Shown: piece after piece, positions 23,990-30,439 of the stretch
Numbering within the stretch: the stretch's first letter is position 1
Layout of the letters: every line of letters starts with the position of its first letter
IMG/VR virus record: IMGVR_UViG_3300021440_000088
Coordinates: 1-31,968 of that record
Source of the DNA: a virus
Strand: one strand, 5' to 3'
Length of the DNA: 31,968 nucleotides
Position numbers and translations under genes: made by a program
The notes under the pieces: model-generated
The model's database searches: none
Told to the model about the DNA's origin: nothing
The model's input: the letters and a program-made list of their open reading frames with translations, nothing else

Positions 23990-25186
23990 TTACTTGTTGG
24001 CGACCTGGGGAGATTCCAGGGTAATTCCAGTCATCGCCTTGGCCAGCAGGCGCTTCTGGCTACCGCCGTCGGCGCCGGGTATCCAGCGGGCGTAGACCTG
24101 CAGCAGCATCTGCATCGAGTGCCCGGCCTGGGCCGCGATGTAGGCCGGGTTCACGCCGGCCATCAGCGCCACGGTGCACCAGGTGTGCCGAGTGCAGTAG
24201 GCCCGGCGCTGCCGGATGCCCAGGCGCTTGAGCGACGGCTTCCAGTAGTGGTCCCGCTGGCTGCGCTCGTCGTGCCAGGGCCTGCCGGTCACCGGGTTCT
24301 CGAACAGGTCGATCTCGTGGCCGTCGTCGTCGCGCTTCAGCTCGGTGAAGGGGCGCATGGCGCGCAGCGCCTCGATGGCCTGCGGCACCAGGTCGACATC
24401 GCGCACGGTGTGCGTCTTGGTGCCGGCGCGCTCGCTGCCCTTGAAGGTGCGCACGCGCTGCACGCGCAGCTGCTGCCGGCGCCAGTCGACATCCTCCCAG
24501 CGCAGGGCGATCAGCTCCTCCGGCCGCATGCCGGTGAAGAAGGCGGCGGCGAAGTAGGCCCAGATCCGCACGTCGTGCCGCTTCTTCAGGTCGGCCAGGA
24601 TCAGGTCGCGTTCTTCGGCCGTCAGCGGGTCCGGCGGGCGCTTCACGACGCGCCGGTTCTCGACGCCGATCATCGGGTCCAGCGTGGCCAGCGCGCCGCG
24701 GTAGTGCAGGCCCAGGATGCCGCGAAGCGGGATCAGGTAGTTGTTCAGCAGCTTCGGGCTGGCCCACGGGTGGCCGCCGATCTTCGTGGCGATCACCTCG
24801 TGCGTCAGGCACTCGACCGGCGCCTCGGCGCCCAGCAGGCCCTTCCAGACCTCGACCGCGTTCTCGTACTGGCCCCGGGTGGCTGCGGTGAGCTCGCCCT
24901 TGGTGGCCAGCCAGGCGGTGGCCAGCTTGCTGAAGGTGCGGACCTCGGCCGGCTGCTGCTGGGCCCGCGGCGAATCGGGAAAGTGGCGCGCCAGCTCAAA
25001 GGTGCCGGCGCGGATCTCGGCGCGGATCTGTGCGATCACCCGGTGTGCGTGCTTGATGTTCGCCGCGGTTGGCGCGATGGGCTTGCCGCCGCTGGTCAAG
25101 GTCTCGCGGTGCGCCCGACCGCCGATGCTGAAGGCCAGGCGGATGCTGGCCTCGCGGATCTCTACCCCGCTGCCGTTGCGACCCAT
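23990..25186 (-). CDS. int: Tyrosine-family site-specific integrase
   Basis: A 398-residue integrase; the ATG at 25186 (MGRNGSGVEIRE) is chosen because it gives the usual arm-binding N-terminus and overlaps xis by only 25 bases. An arm-type DNA-binding domain (1-75), a core-binding SAM-like domain (about 83-165) and a catalytic domain follow. Catalytic residues visible are Arg221 (FFTGMRPEEL), a Lys near 249-257, Arg333 (YCTRHTW; the usual box II His is Tyr330), His356 (AGHS) and the nucleophile Tyr365 (VYARW). It recombines attP with the host tRNA 3' end. Last gene of the leftward operon. Confidence 0.95.
   Translation of the reverse strand: MGRNGSGVEIREASIRLAFSIGGRAHRETLTSGGKPIAPTAANIKHAHRVIAQIRAEIRAGTFELARHFPDSPRAQQQPAEVRTFSKLATAWLATKGELTAATRGQYENAVEVWKGLLGAEAPVECLTHEVIATKIGGHPWASPKLLNNYLIPLRGILGLHYRGALATLDPMIGVENRRVVKRPPDPLTAEERDLILADLKKRHDVRIWAYFAAAFFTGMRPEELIALRWEDVDWRRQQLRVQRVRTFKGSERAGTKTHTVRDVDLVPQAIEALRAMRPFTELKRDDDGHEIDLFENPVTGRPWHDERSQRDHYWKPSLKRLGIRQRRAYCTRHTWCTVALMAGVNPAYIAAQAGHSMQMLLQVYARWIPGADGGSQKRLLAKAMTGITLESPQVANK
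24005..24027. repeat. Candidate integrase arm-type sites, right pair
   Basis: CTGGGGAGATTC (24005-24016) is followed directly by CAGGGTAATTC (24017-24027 with a shared C), the same two element types as the left pair but in the opposite order. The pair lies inside the 3' end of int, which is common for phage arm sites. Confidence 0.4.
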
Positions 25187-25431
25187 TCGGTGTACCCCTT
25201 GATGCTGATCAGGATCGAGCCGTCGGGCGCCTTGCGCCAGACCGCGCCTTCGCGCCACACGCCGTCAGCGATCTTCCGACGGATGGCCTTCTCGGTGTAG
25301 CCGGTGATCACCGCGGCGAGGGAGATGCGGACGAAGGGGGCGGGGGCCACCATCATGGCGCTGGCCTCGTTGGCAGCCAGCTCGCCGCGGCGGTGGATGG
25401 GCTGCTCGGATGGCATCGATAGTGCGCTCAA
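25162..25431 (-). CDS. Putative excisionase / DNA-binding protein
   Basis: An 89-residue protein. The TTG at 25431 is taken as start because GGAG lies 8 bases upstream and the codon overlaps the HNH-gene stop (TTGA); an ATG at 25416 is the alternative. The segment FVRISLAAVITGYTEKAIRRKIADGVWREGAVWRKAPDGSILISIKGYTEWV is a winged-helix (MerR/Xis-like) pattern, seen in recombination directionality factors encoded just upstream of int. It would bind attR/attP and favour excision. Overlaps int. Confidence 0.8.
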   Translation of the reverse strand: MSALSMPSEQPIHRRGELAANEASAMMVAPAPFVRISLAAVITGYTEKAIRRKIADGVWREGAVWRKAPDGSILISIKGYTEWVATAAG

Positions 25432-25865
25432 GGAAACATCTCCAGCGTTCCCGCCTTCGTCCGGCGCGTGGCCTGGGCGTTGGCGCGGTGATGGTCATGG
25501 TCATAGGCCAAGTGGTGCCGCTGGCACATGGCGGCCAGGTTCTCCGGCGCGCAGTTCTCGGGCTGGTGGTCAAGGTGAGCCACGGTCAGCACGATGACGA
25601 GGATCTTGTAGTCGCCATCCTCGTCGCCGAAGCGGGCGAAGTGTTCATCAGCCGCACGCTGGCGGCCTTCGCCGAACGTCTCACACGGGCCGTAGATGCG
25701 CACCCAGCGCGGGCCGCTGTCAGCAAGGCGCCACCAACCAACGTCGTACTGCTTCGCGCGGCACCCTGCGTGCTGGCAGCCCCAAGCGGCACGCTCCTTC
25801 GCTTCCAGGCTGATCGCTTTCCAGTCTGCCGGGTAGCGTCTCAGGTTCTCTGGCTTGATCGGCAT
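25428..25865 (-). CDS. HNH-type endonuclease-like protein coupled to DGR RT
   Basis: A 145-residue protein. Its ATG shares one base with the RT stop (TGATG) and GGAG lies 6 bases upstream. A Cys pair (C30, C35) precedes the ILVIVLTVAHLDHQPENCAPENLAAMCQRHHLAYD segment, which has the HNH-type His-rich core (H97, H100, Asn103/109, C114, H117/H118) and a beta-beta-alpha metal layout. HNH proteins nick or cut DNA. Tight coupling to RT on one side and xis/int on the other is notable; whether it helps mutagenic homing, recombination or simply phage DNA metabolism is unknown. Confidence 0.75.
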   Translation of the reverse strand: MPIKPENLRRYPADWKAISLEAKERAAWGCQHAGCRAKQYDVGWWRLADSGPRWVRIYGPCETFGEGRQRAADEHFARFGDEDGDYKILVIVLTVAHLDHQPENCAPENLAAMCQRHHLAYDHDHHRANAQATRRTKAGTLEMFP

Positions 25866-27220
25866 CAGTAGCTCCGGAAAGTCTTGGTCAGATCGGCGCT
25901 GACGGCCTTGCCGCGGCGCCGAATCATGTTGGCCAATCGGGCACGGTCGGCGTGGCTGGCCGGCGCCTGGCGCAACAGGCCGAAATAGCTGTTGCCCGAC
26001 TGATGCAGTTCGGCGCGGGGCATCACCTGTAGGCGCTCGATCGCACTGGCCACGGTGCGCGGCCGGGTGCGACGGCACCACGGCTTGATGACCTGGCCGA
26101 CGAAGTCGACGCCGCGATCGACCGGCTGCAGGATGGTTTTGGCCGGCTGCAGGCGCACGTGCAGCTGCTCGGGCAGCCAGTGCGTCAGCGTGGCCAGCGT
26201 CTGGCTCAGCCACGCCGATGAAGGGTGCACCAGCACGAAATCATCGACGTAGCGGACGTAGTGCGGGGCGCGCAACCGGTGCTTGGCGAACTGGTCAAGA
26301 TCGTCCAGCAGCACGTTGGCGACGAACTGTGACGACAGGTTGCCGATGGGCAGGCCGTGTGCCGCCGGGGCGTTGAACAGGCTCTTGTGCGGGGGCACCA
26401 GCTGCAGCAACTCGCGGCGGCCGCGTACCTCCACGTCGCCGCGCGGGTCGTGCATCAGCACCGTGCTGGCCAGAGCCATCCACCACGGCTCGTGGATGCG
26501 GCGGGCCAGCTGGCGCAGCAGCACCAGCTTGTCGATCGACACGAAGAAGTTGGCCAGGTCGCACTTGAGGTAGTGCGCCGGCTGCGACCAGTTCTGCGTG
26601 GCGCTGCGAATCTGGTGCTCGAGCCGGCGAGCGGCGTACAGCGTGCCGCGGCCAGGGATGCAGGCGCAACTGTCGGCGGTGAACGCCGCGTGGAAGCGTG
26701 GCGCCACGTGGTTGTAGAGCAGGTGGTGGACGATGCGGTCGCGAAACTCGGCCGCCCACACCTCGCGCGGCCTGGGCCGCGTGACGACGAAGCAGATCGA
26801 GCGGCCGGGCTGGTAGTGGCCGCCGATCAGCTCGTCGTGAAGGTCGCACAGGTTTGCTTCGAGGCGGGCCTCGAAGGCCAGTGCGCTGGCGCTGTTGCGC
26901 TTGGTGCGTCGGCAGTCGATGTAGGCGACCACCAACGCTTCGAACAGGTCTGGATCTGCGGACGGCGCGGGCACGCGCCTCGAAGCTCTTGTCGTTGTTG
27001 TTCTGGTTGCCGTTGTTGAAGTTCTGGTTCCAGGCATACGAGCTGTCGTCGTGCTATCTACGTCGCCCTGCCGAAGGCCGTGGCCGATCAGTGGGGAAAC
27101 TGCGCCGGGCCTGGCCTGCACGCTGGCAGCGGTCTCCGTGGTGCGCATGGCGGTGGCCTCGTGGGCCAGCGGCACGACCAGATTCAGATTGCGCACGGGC
27201 ATGAGGGCCTTGACCGTCAT
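25865..27220 (-). CDS. Diversity-generating retroelement reverse transcriptase
   Basis: Reverse transcriptase of a DGR. Visible are the N-terminal RT-0/1 region (ICFVVTRPRPREVWAAEFRDRIVHHLL), YLKCDLANFFVSID with the first catalytic Asp, the DGR hallmark motif 4 variant LPIGNLSSQ (instead of QGxxxSP), and the active site YVDD. It copies the template RNA with adenine-directed errors. The RT domain begins near 26950. The start is uncertain: the frame is open upstream through the TR to an ATG at 27220 that overlaps the avd stop (ATGA) and has strongly GC-biased codons, giving 451 residues. A shorter start at 27037 (inside TR) gives 390 residues. Confidence 0.93.
   Translation of the reverse strand: MTVKALMPVRNLNLVVPLAHEATAMRTTETAASVQARPGAVSPLIGHGLRQGDVDSTTTARMPGTRTSTTATRTTTTRASRRVPAPSADPDLFEALVVAYIDCRRTKRNSASALAFEARLEANLCDLHDELIGGHYQPGRSICFVVTRPRPREVWAAEFRDRIVHHLLYNHVAPRFHAAFTADSCACIPGRGTLYAARRLEHQIRSATQNWSQPAHYLKCDLANFFVSIDKLVLLRQLARRIHEPWWMALASTVLMHDPRGDVEVRGRRELLQLVPPHKSLFNAPAAHGLPIGNLSSQFVANVLLDDLDQFAKHRLRAPHYVRYVDDFVLVHPSSAWLSQTLATLTHWLPEQLHVRLQPAKTILQPVDRGVDFVGQVIKPWCRRTRPRTVASAIERLQVMPRAELHQSGNSYFGLLRQAPASHADRARLANMIRRRGKAVSADLTKTFRSY
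26954..27048 (-). repeat. DGR template repeat (TR)
   Basis: A 95-base template lying between avd and the RT domain. On the coding (minus) strand it holds 28 adenines, including eight AAC codons in the target reading frame (reading W-N-Q-N-F-N-N-G-N-Q-N-N-N-D), the typical adenine-placed design that lets A-to-N errors reach many amino acids without stops. The 3' part is A-free and GC-rich and is identical in both variable repeats. A stop (TAG) precedes it in that frame, so it is not a target gene. It also lies inside the extended RT frame. Confidence 0.95.
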
Positions 27221-27582
27221 GCTGCAGGCGCCCGGTTCGCTGCGGACTTGAGCCATCCGCCACCCTGCTTGCCGATGCTGTCGAGCAGCGTCACCGACTC
27301 GGCCCACAGCTTGTGCGACACATACCGACTGTCGTGGCTGACCCGCAGCAGCACAGTGGCGGCGCGCAGGTGCTTCATCAGCTCGCCGATGTTGGCCGCT
27401 CGCTCGGCGTGCTTGGTGGCATTGGCCAGTGCCATCAGGTCGAGCATCTCGACGCAGTGCTGGCTGATCTTGTCGCCCAGCGAGCGCTTCACGCCGCGCG
27501 GCATCTGCTGCTGCACCTTGACGGCGAGAGCGAGCAGCTGGACGCCAGTGCGGTAGATCGGCAGATCGGTGTGCAGGGCCAT
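27217..27582 (-). CDS. avd: DGR accessory variability determinant (Avd)
   Basis: A 121-residue all-helical, basic protein with the Avd four-helix-bundle pattern: LPIYRTGVQLLALAVKVQQQMPRGVKRSLGDKI, CVEMLDLMALANATKH, NIGELMKHLRAATVLLRVSHDSRYVS, WAESVTLLDSIGKQGGGWLK. Avd forms a pentameric barrel that binds the RT and template RNA and is required for mutagenic homing (known from the Bordetella phage BPP-1 system). It sits between the target genes and TR, the same order as in BPP-1. The stop overlaps the 27220 ATG of the RT frame. Confidence 0.9.
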   Translation of the reverse strand: MALHTDLPIYRTGVQLLALAVKVQQQMPRGVKRSLGDKISQHCVEMLDLMALANATKHAERAANIGELMKHLRAATVLLRVSHDSRYVSHKLWAESVTLLDSIGKQGGGWLKSAANRAPAA

Positions 27583-27594
27583 GGCTCAGGTCAA

Positions 27595-27615
27595 AAGGAC
27601 TGAAGGATCAAGCGG
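27595..27615 (-). repeat. Shared 3' flank motif of VR1 gene
   Basis: On the plus strand reads AAGGACTGAAGGATCAAGCGG, identical except for one base to 28085-28105 after VR2. It covers the stop codon of the VR1 target. It is absent next to TR. It may be a remnant of target-gene duplication or a cis element acting on VR but not TR. Confidence 0.7.
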
Positions 27616-28063
27616 GGAATCTGCGGACGGCGCGGGCACGCGCCTCGAAGCTCTTGGCGTCGTAGTCCTGGTAGCCGTTGAGGAAGCTCTGGTTCCAGGC
27701 AAACGAGCTGTCGCTTTCATGCTCCTGGCCGGACCAGTACCACCGGGGCTGGAACTCGCTCTTCAGGTTGGCGTAGAGCAGGGCCTGCTCCTGCCGCGTC
27801 GGCAGCTCGCCACCGGCCTTCTCGGCCCATGCCTTCGCGTCGGTCCAGCCGATGTCCTCTGCTTCGCCGGGCAGCAGGATCAGGTGATGGCTGGCCAGGC
27901 CGTCAGCGTCCAGCACCAGGCCGGCATAGCGCTCGCCGGTGCGCATCTCGATCTGCGCCTCGCGCAGGATCAGCAGCTTGGGCGCTGCTGCCTCCAGCGC
28001 CGCGATCATGGCGCCCAGCTTGGTGTGTTCGGCCTTGACGGCCTCCAAGGTGATCATCGTCAC
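27608..28063 (-). CDS. DGR target protein 1 (C-type-lectin-like, VR1)
   Basis: A 151-residue protein; GTG start at 28063 with GGGAG 7 bases upstream (an in-frame ATG follows two codons later). An N-terminal helix (EAVKAEHTKLGAMIAALEAA) is followed by a lectin-fold/DUF1566-type domain: GERYAGLVLDADGLASHHLILLPGEAE, GWTDAKAWAEKAGGELPTRQEQALLYANLKSEFQPRWYW. The C-terminus is the variable repeat (DSSFAWNQSFLNGYQDYDAKSFEARARAVRR). No signal peptide or membrane segment is seen. The diversified surface should bind a changing ligand; virion or cytoplasmic location is unknown. Confidence 0.92.
   Translation of the reverse strand: MTMITLEAVKAEHTKLGAMIAALEAAAPKLLILREAQIEMRTGERYAGLVLDADGLASHHLILLPGEAEDIGWTDAKAWAEKAGGELPTRQEQALLYANLKSEFQPRWYWSGQEHESDSSFAWNQSFLNGYQDYDAKSFEARARAVRRFPA
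27619..27713 (-). repeat. DGR variable repeat VR1
   Basis: 95 bases collinear with TR at the 3' end of target gene 1. I count 9 differences from TR, all at adenines of the coding strand (e.g. TAT to TTT, AAC to AGC, CTC, TAC, GAC, GAC to GCC) and none at C, G or T. The 3' GC-rich part and the flanking AGAT match TR exactly. This is direct evidence of adenine-specific mutagenic homing. Confidence 0.95.
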
Positions 28064-28084
28064 AGTGAGTCTCCCGTGAGGTTG

Positions 28085-28105
28085 AAGGATTGAAGGATCA
28101 AGCGG
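28085..28105 (-). repeat. Shared 3' flank motif of VR2 gene
   Basis: AAGGATTGAAGGATCAAGCGG on the plus strand, matching 27595-27615 at 20 of 21 bases, at about the same distance from the VR end. It spans the stop codon of target 2 and the bases leading to target 1. Confidence 0.7.
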
Positions 28106-28469
28106 TGAGCTGAATCAAGCGGACGGCGCGGGCACGCGCCTCGAACCACTTGACGCTGAAGCCCTGGAGGCCGTCGCTGAAGCCCTGGCCCCAGGCACAC
28201 GAGCTGTCGAGATCCTCGCAGGTCCAGTGCCACCGCGGCTCGAATTCGCCTTTCAGGGTGGCGAACAGCTGCGCCGACACCGGGCGCGCTGGCAGCTCGG
28301 CGCCCAGCTTCTTGGCCCAGGCTATCGCTTGCTTCCACGTCATGTCCTTGGCCGGCTTGTCGGCCAGCAGGACAACGGCGCAGTGCGTGCCGTCGGGCTT
28401 GGTGGTGATGCCGGCGAAGATGCCAGCATCCAGGGGTTGGCCAATGGCCGGGAGGTCGGAGAGGTTCAA
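28098..28469 (-). CDS. DGR target protein 2 (C-type-lectin-like, VR2)
   Basis: A 123-residue protein. The TTG at 28469 is chosen because AGGAG lies 6 bases upstream and the domain begins soon after; an alternative TTG at 28532 overlaps the upstream gene stop. It is a paralogue of target 1: GIFAGITTKPDGTHCAVVLLADK, MTWKQAIAWAKKLGAELPARPVSAQLFATLKGEFEPRWHW, then the variable repeat (DSSCAWGQGFSDGLQGFSVKWFEARARAVR) and a short LIQLTA tail. It lacks the N-terminal helix of target 1. No secretion signal. Probably diversified by the same RT. Confidence 0.9.
   Translation of the reverse strand: MNLSDLPAIGQPLDAGIFAGITTKPDGTHCAVVLLADKPAKDMTWKQAIAWAKKLGAELPARPVSAQLFATLKGEFEPRWHWTCEDLDSSCAWGQGFSDGLQGFSVKWFEARARAVRLIQLTA
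28119..28209 (-). repeat. DGR variable repeat VR2
   Basis: 91 bases aligned to TR without gaps. I count 17 differences: 16 at template adenines and one C-to-G in the AGC to TGG codon (Ser to Trp). All eight AAC codons of TR are changed. The shared GC-rich 3' end (ending GCCGTCCGC) is identical to TR and VR1, as expected for the homing-initiation region. It is much more diverged than VR1. Confidence 0.95.
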
Positions 28470-28528
28470 GGATTGCTCCTGGGGTTGTGCCGGCTTGCCG
28501 GCGGGATTGATTCGGGTGGGGCTGAAGA

Positions 28529-28858
28529 TCAAGGCTTGCCCCAGAGTTCATCTATCTGCGCGCGCCGCTCGGCCAGGAAGGCCAGGCGTGCTTCGTAGTC
28601 CTGTCTGTCGGTCGGGTCGATCACCAGCTCGCGGTAGTCCACGCGCTCGAAGACGATGTCCTGGCAGCCGTAGCGGCCGCACATGGGCTGGTAGCCGAAG
28701 TGCGGGCCGAAGAGCGGCCGGAACAAGATCGAATTGCGCGTGGCCCGGTACCGCCAGTCGATGCCCTGGCGCGTCAACACGGCGCGCAGGCGTTCGATGG
28801 CCGGCTGCTGGCGCGCAGGTACGCGGCGCGGTGCCAGGGGCAGGGCAAGCTGGTTCAT
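28529..28858 (-). CDS. Hypothetical phage protein upstream of DGR targets
   Basis: A 109-residue protein starting MNQLALPLAPRR; its ATG overlaps the methyltransferase stop (ATGA). It contains IERLRAVLTRQGIDWRYRATRNSILFRPLFGPHFGYQPMCGRYGCQDIVFERV and an acidic helical C-terminus (YEARLAFLAERRAQIDELWGKP). Two Cys residues flank a Gly-Arg-Tyr turn. No family is recognised. It is in the same operon as the methyltransferase and DGR. Confidence 0.7.
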   Translation of the reverse strand: MNQLALPLAPRRVPARQQPAIERLRAVLTRQGIDWRYRATRNSILFRPLFGPHFGYQPMCGRYGCQDIVFERVDYRELVIDPTDRQDYEARLAFLAERRAQIDELWGKP

Positions 28859-30426
28859 GCGGCCTCGCGCAGCGCCTGGCGCTCGCTGTAGTTCGCCCGC
28901 ACGATGGCCTCGGCCAGCGGCGGGCACACGCTGTTGCCGCACATGCGGACCTGGGCGGCCTTGCTCAGCGGCCGGCCGTCGGCGCCGCGGTCGATCACGT
29001 AGCTGGCAGGGAAGCCCTGCGCGGTGTACAGCTCGCGCGGCTGCAGCATGCGCATGCCGATGTCGGCGATGGCGTGCGGCACGCCGTCGACCATCACCAG
29101 CGCGAAGCGGGGCTTGGTGGTGACGGTGTGCAGCGGGTCATCCAGCGGCGTGTCCTGGTCGCTGCCGTAGTAGGCGGTCAGGAACGCGGCCACCAGGGCG
29201 TGGTGCGTGCCGCCAGCGCTCACGGTGCTGAGCGGCTGCTGCACGCTGTGGGCCGACCGATGCGCCGGGCTGGTGCCGCGCAGCGGGGCGATGGTGGCGC
29301 CGACCAGGCTGTGGTGGTCGCTGGTCGTCACCGTGCCCAGCGGCTGCATCACGCCGTGGCCGGTGACGCCGCCGTAATGCTTGGCCAGGAACGCGGCCAC
29401 CAGCGCATGCTTCTGGCCGCCCACCACCGTGCCCAGCGGCTTGTCAATGCCGGGCACCCGCGGTGCCTGGCCGGGGCGCTCGCCGTAGCCGGTCTGCACC
29501 AGCGTCGGCACGGCCAGCATGTGCTCGGCCTTGGTGGTGACGGTGGTCAGTGGCGTGTCGACGCTGTTGCTGTAGCTGCCGTTGCCGCCGGTCTGCCCGA
29601 TGCGCACGATGAACGGGTTCGCCGCCTCGACCACGTAGCGCATCACCCCGCGCGCCACCCGGCGCAGCGTGGCTTCGACCAGCGGCCGCTCGCGCTCGAA
29701 GATCGAAGGGCACGGCAAGCCCCAGTCGATGCAGTCGGCTGCGGTGCGCCAGGGCTGTAGGCCGCTGCCCTTGGCCGGCTTCGCCGCGTGCGTCGGTGCA
29801 GGCCAGACGATGGGCTGGCCGTCGCAGCGGGCGACCAGGAACAGCCGCTTGCGGATCGTCGGCGCGCCGTAGTCGCAGGCGCGCAGCTCGCGCCACTCGA
29901 CCGCGTAGCCCAGGTTGCGCAGCTCGGCCACCCAGCGGGCAAAGCTGCGGCCGCGACGGTCAGGGCAGGGCGTGCCGTCGGCCAGCAGCGGGCCCCAGTG
30001 CTGGAACTCTTCGACGTTCTCCAGGCTGATGACGCGCGGGTGCTGGCCGGTGGGCTTGAGCAGCCGCACCCACTTGACCACCACGCTGGCCAGGCCGCGC
30101 CGGCGGCGGGCCTTGTCGCGGTCGCGGTGCGGCTTGCCGCCCCTGGCCTTGCTGTGGAAGGTGCAGTCGGGGCTGGCCCACAGCAGGCCGATGCGGCGGC
30201 CGGCGGTGACCACGCGAGGGTCGACCTCCCACACGTTGCTGACGTGGTGCTCGGTCTGCGGGTGGTTGGCCTGGTGCAGGCTGACCGCCTCGGGGTCGTG
30301 GTTGACGGCGATGTCGACGTGCCGGCCGATCGCGGCCTCAATGCCGGTGCTGGCGCCGCCGCCACCGGCGAACAGGTCGACCACCAGCTCGTCGGACAGC
30401 GGCAGGATGAATTGCGGCTTCAGCAT
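28855..30426 (-). CDS. C5-cytosine DNA methyltransferase
   Basis: A 523-residue enzyme; ATG at 30426 gives MLKPQFILPLSDELVVDLFAGGGG. Motif I DLFAGGGGASTG (17-28) binds AdoMet. Motif IV is ASPDCTFHS with catalytic Cys88 (PDC in place of the common PPC). Motif VI is ENV (136-138), and motif X GNSVCPPLAEAI is at the end. The target-recognition region holds five imperfect repeats of the type PL.TVTT....HALV.AFL. No restriction partner is seen, so it is an orphan phage enzyme, likely protecting phage DNA from host restriction. Confidence 0.92.
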   Translation of the reverse strand: MLKPQFILPLSDELVVDLFAGGGGASTGIEAAIGRHVDIAVNHDPEAVSLHQANHPQTEHHVSNVWEVDPRVVTAGRRIGLLWASPDCTFHSKARGGKPHRDRDKARRRRGLASVVVKWVRLLKPTGQHPRVISLENVEEFQHWGPLLADGTPCPDRRGRSFARWVAELRNLGYAVEWRELRACDYGAPTIRKRLFLVARCDGQPIVWPAPTHAAKPAKGSGLQPWRTAADCIDWGLPCPSIFERERPLVEATLRRVARGVMRYVVEAANPFIVRIGQTGGNGSYSNSVDTPLTTVTTKAEHMLAVPTLVQTGYGERPGQAPRVPGIDKPLGTVVGGQKHALVAAFLAKHYGGVTGHGVMQPLGTVTTSDHHSLVGATIAPLRGTSPAHRSAHSVQQPLSTVSAGGTHHALVAAFLTAYYGSDQDTPLDDPLHTVTTKPRFALVMVDGVPHAIADIGMRMLQPRELYTAQGFPASYVIDRGADGRPLSKAAQVRMCGNSVCPPLAEAIVRANYSERQALREAA

Positions 30427-30439
30427 GCGATCACCGCCC

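Noticed and set aside
23957-25300. Plus-strand open frame of 447 codons opposite int
   Set aside because: The minus strand encodes an integrase with all catalytic residues; the plus frame is a shadow.
26981-27023. GTT-type trinucleotide microsatellite
   Set aside because: The GTT/GTTG runs are the reverse complement of AAC codons of the DGR template repeat, aligned to VR1 and VR2 over 91-95 bases.
26954-28209. CRISPR array from three similar repeats
   Set aside because: The three copies are ~95 bases, spaced 500-700 bases apart within and beside genes, and differ almost only at template adenines; this is TR/VR, not CRISPR.
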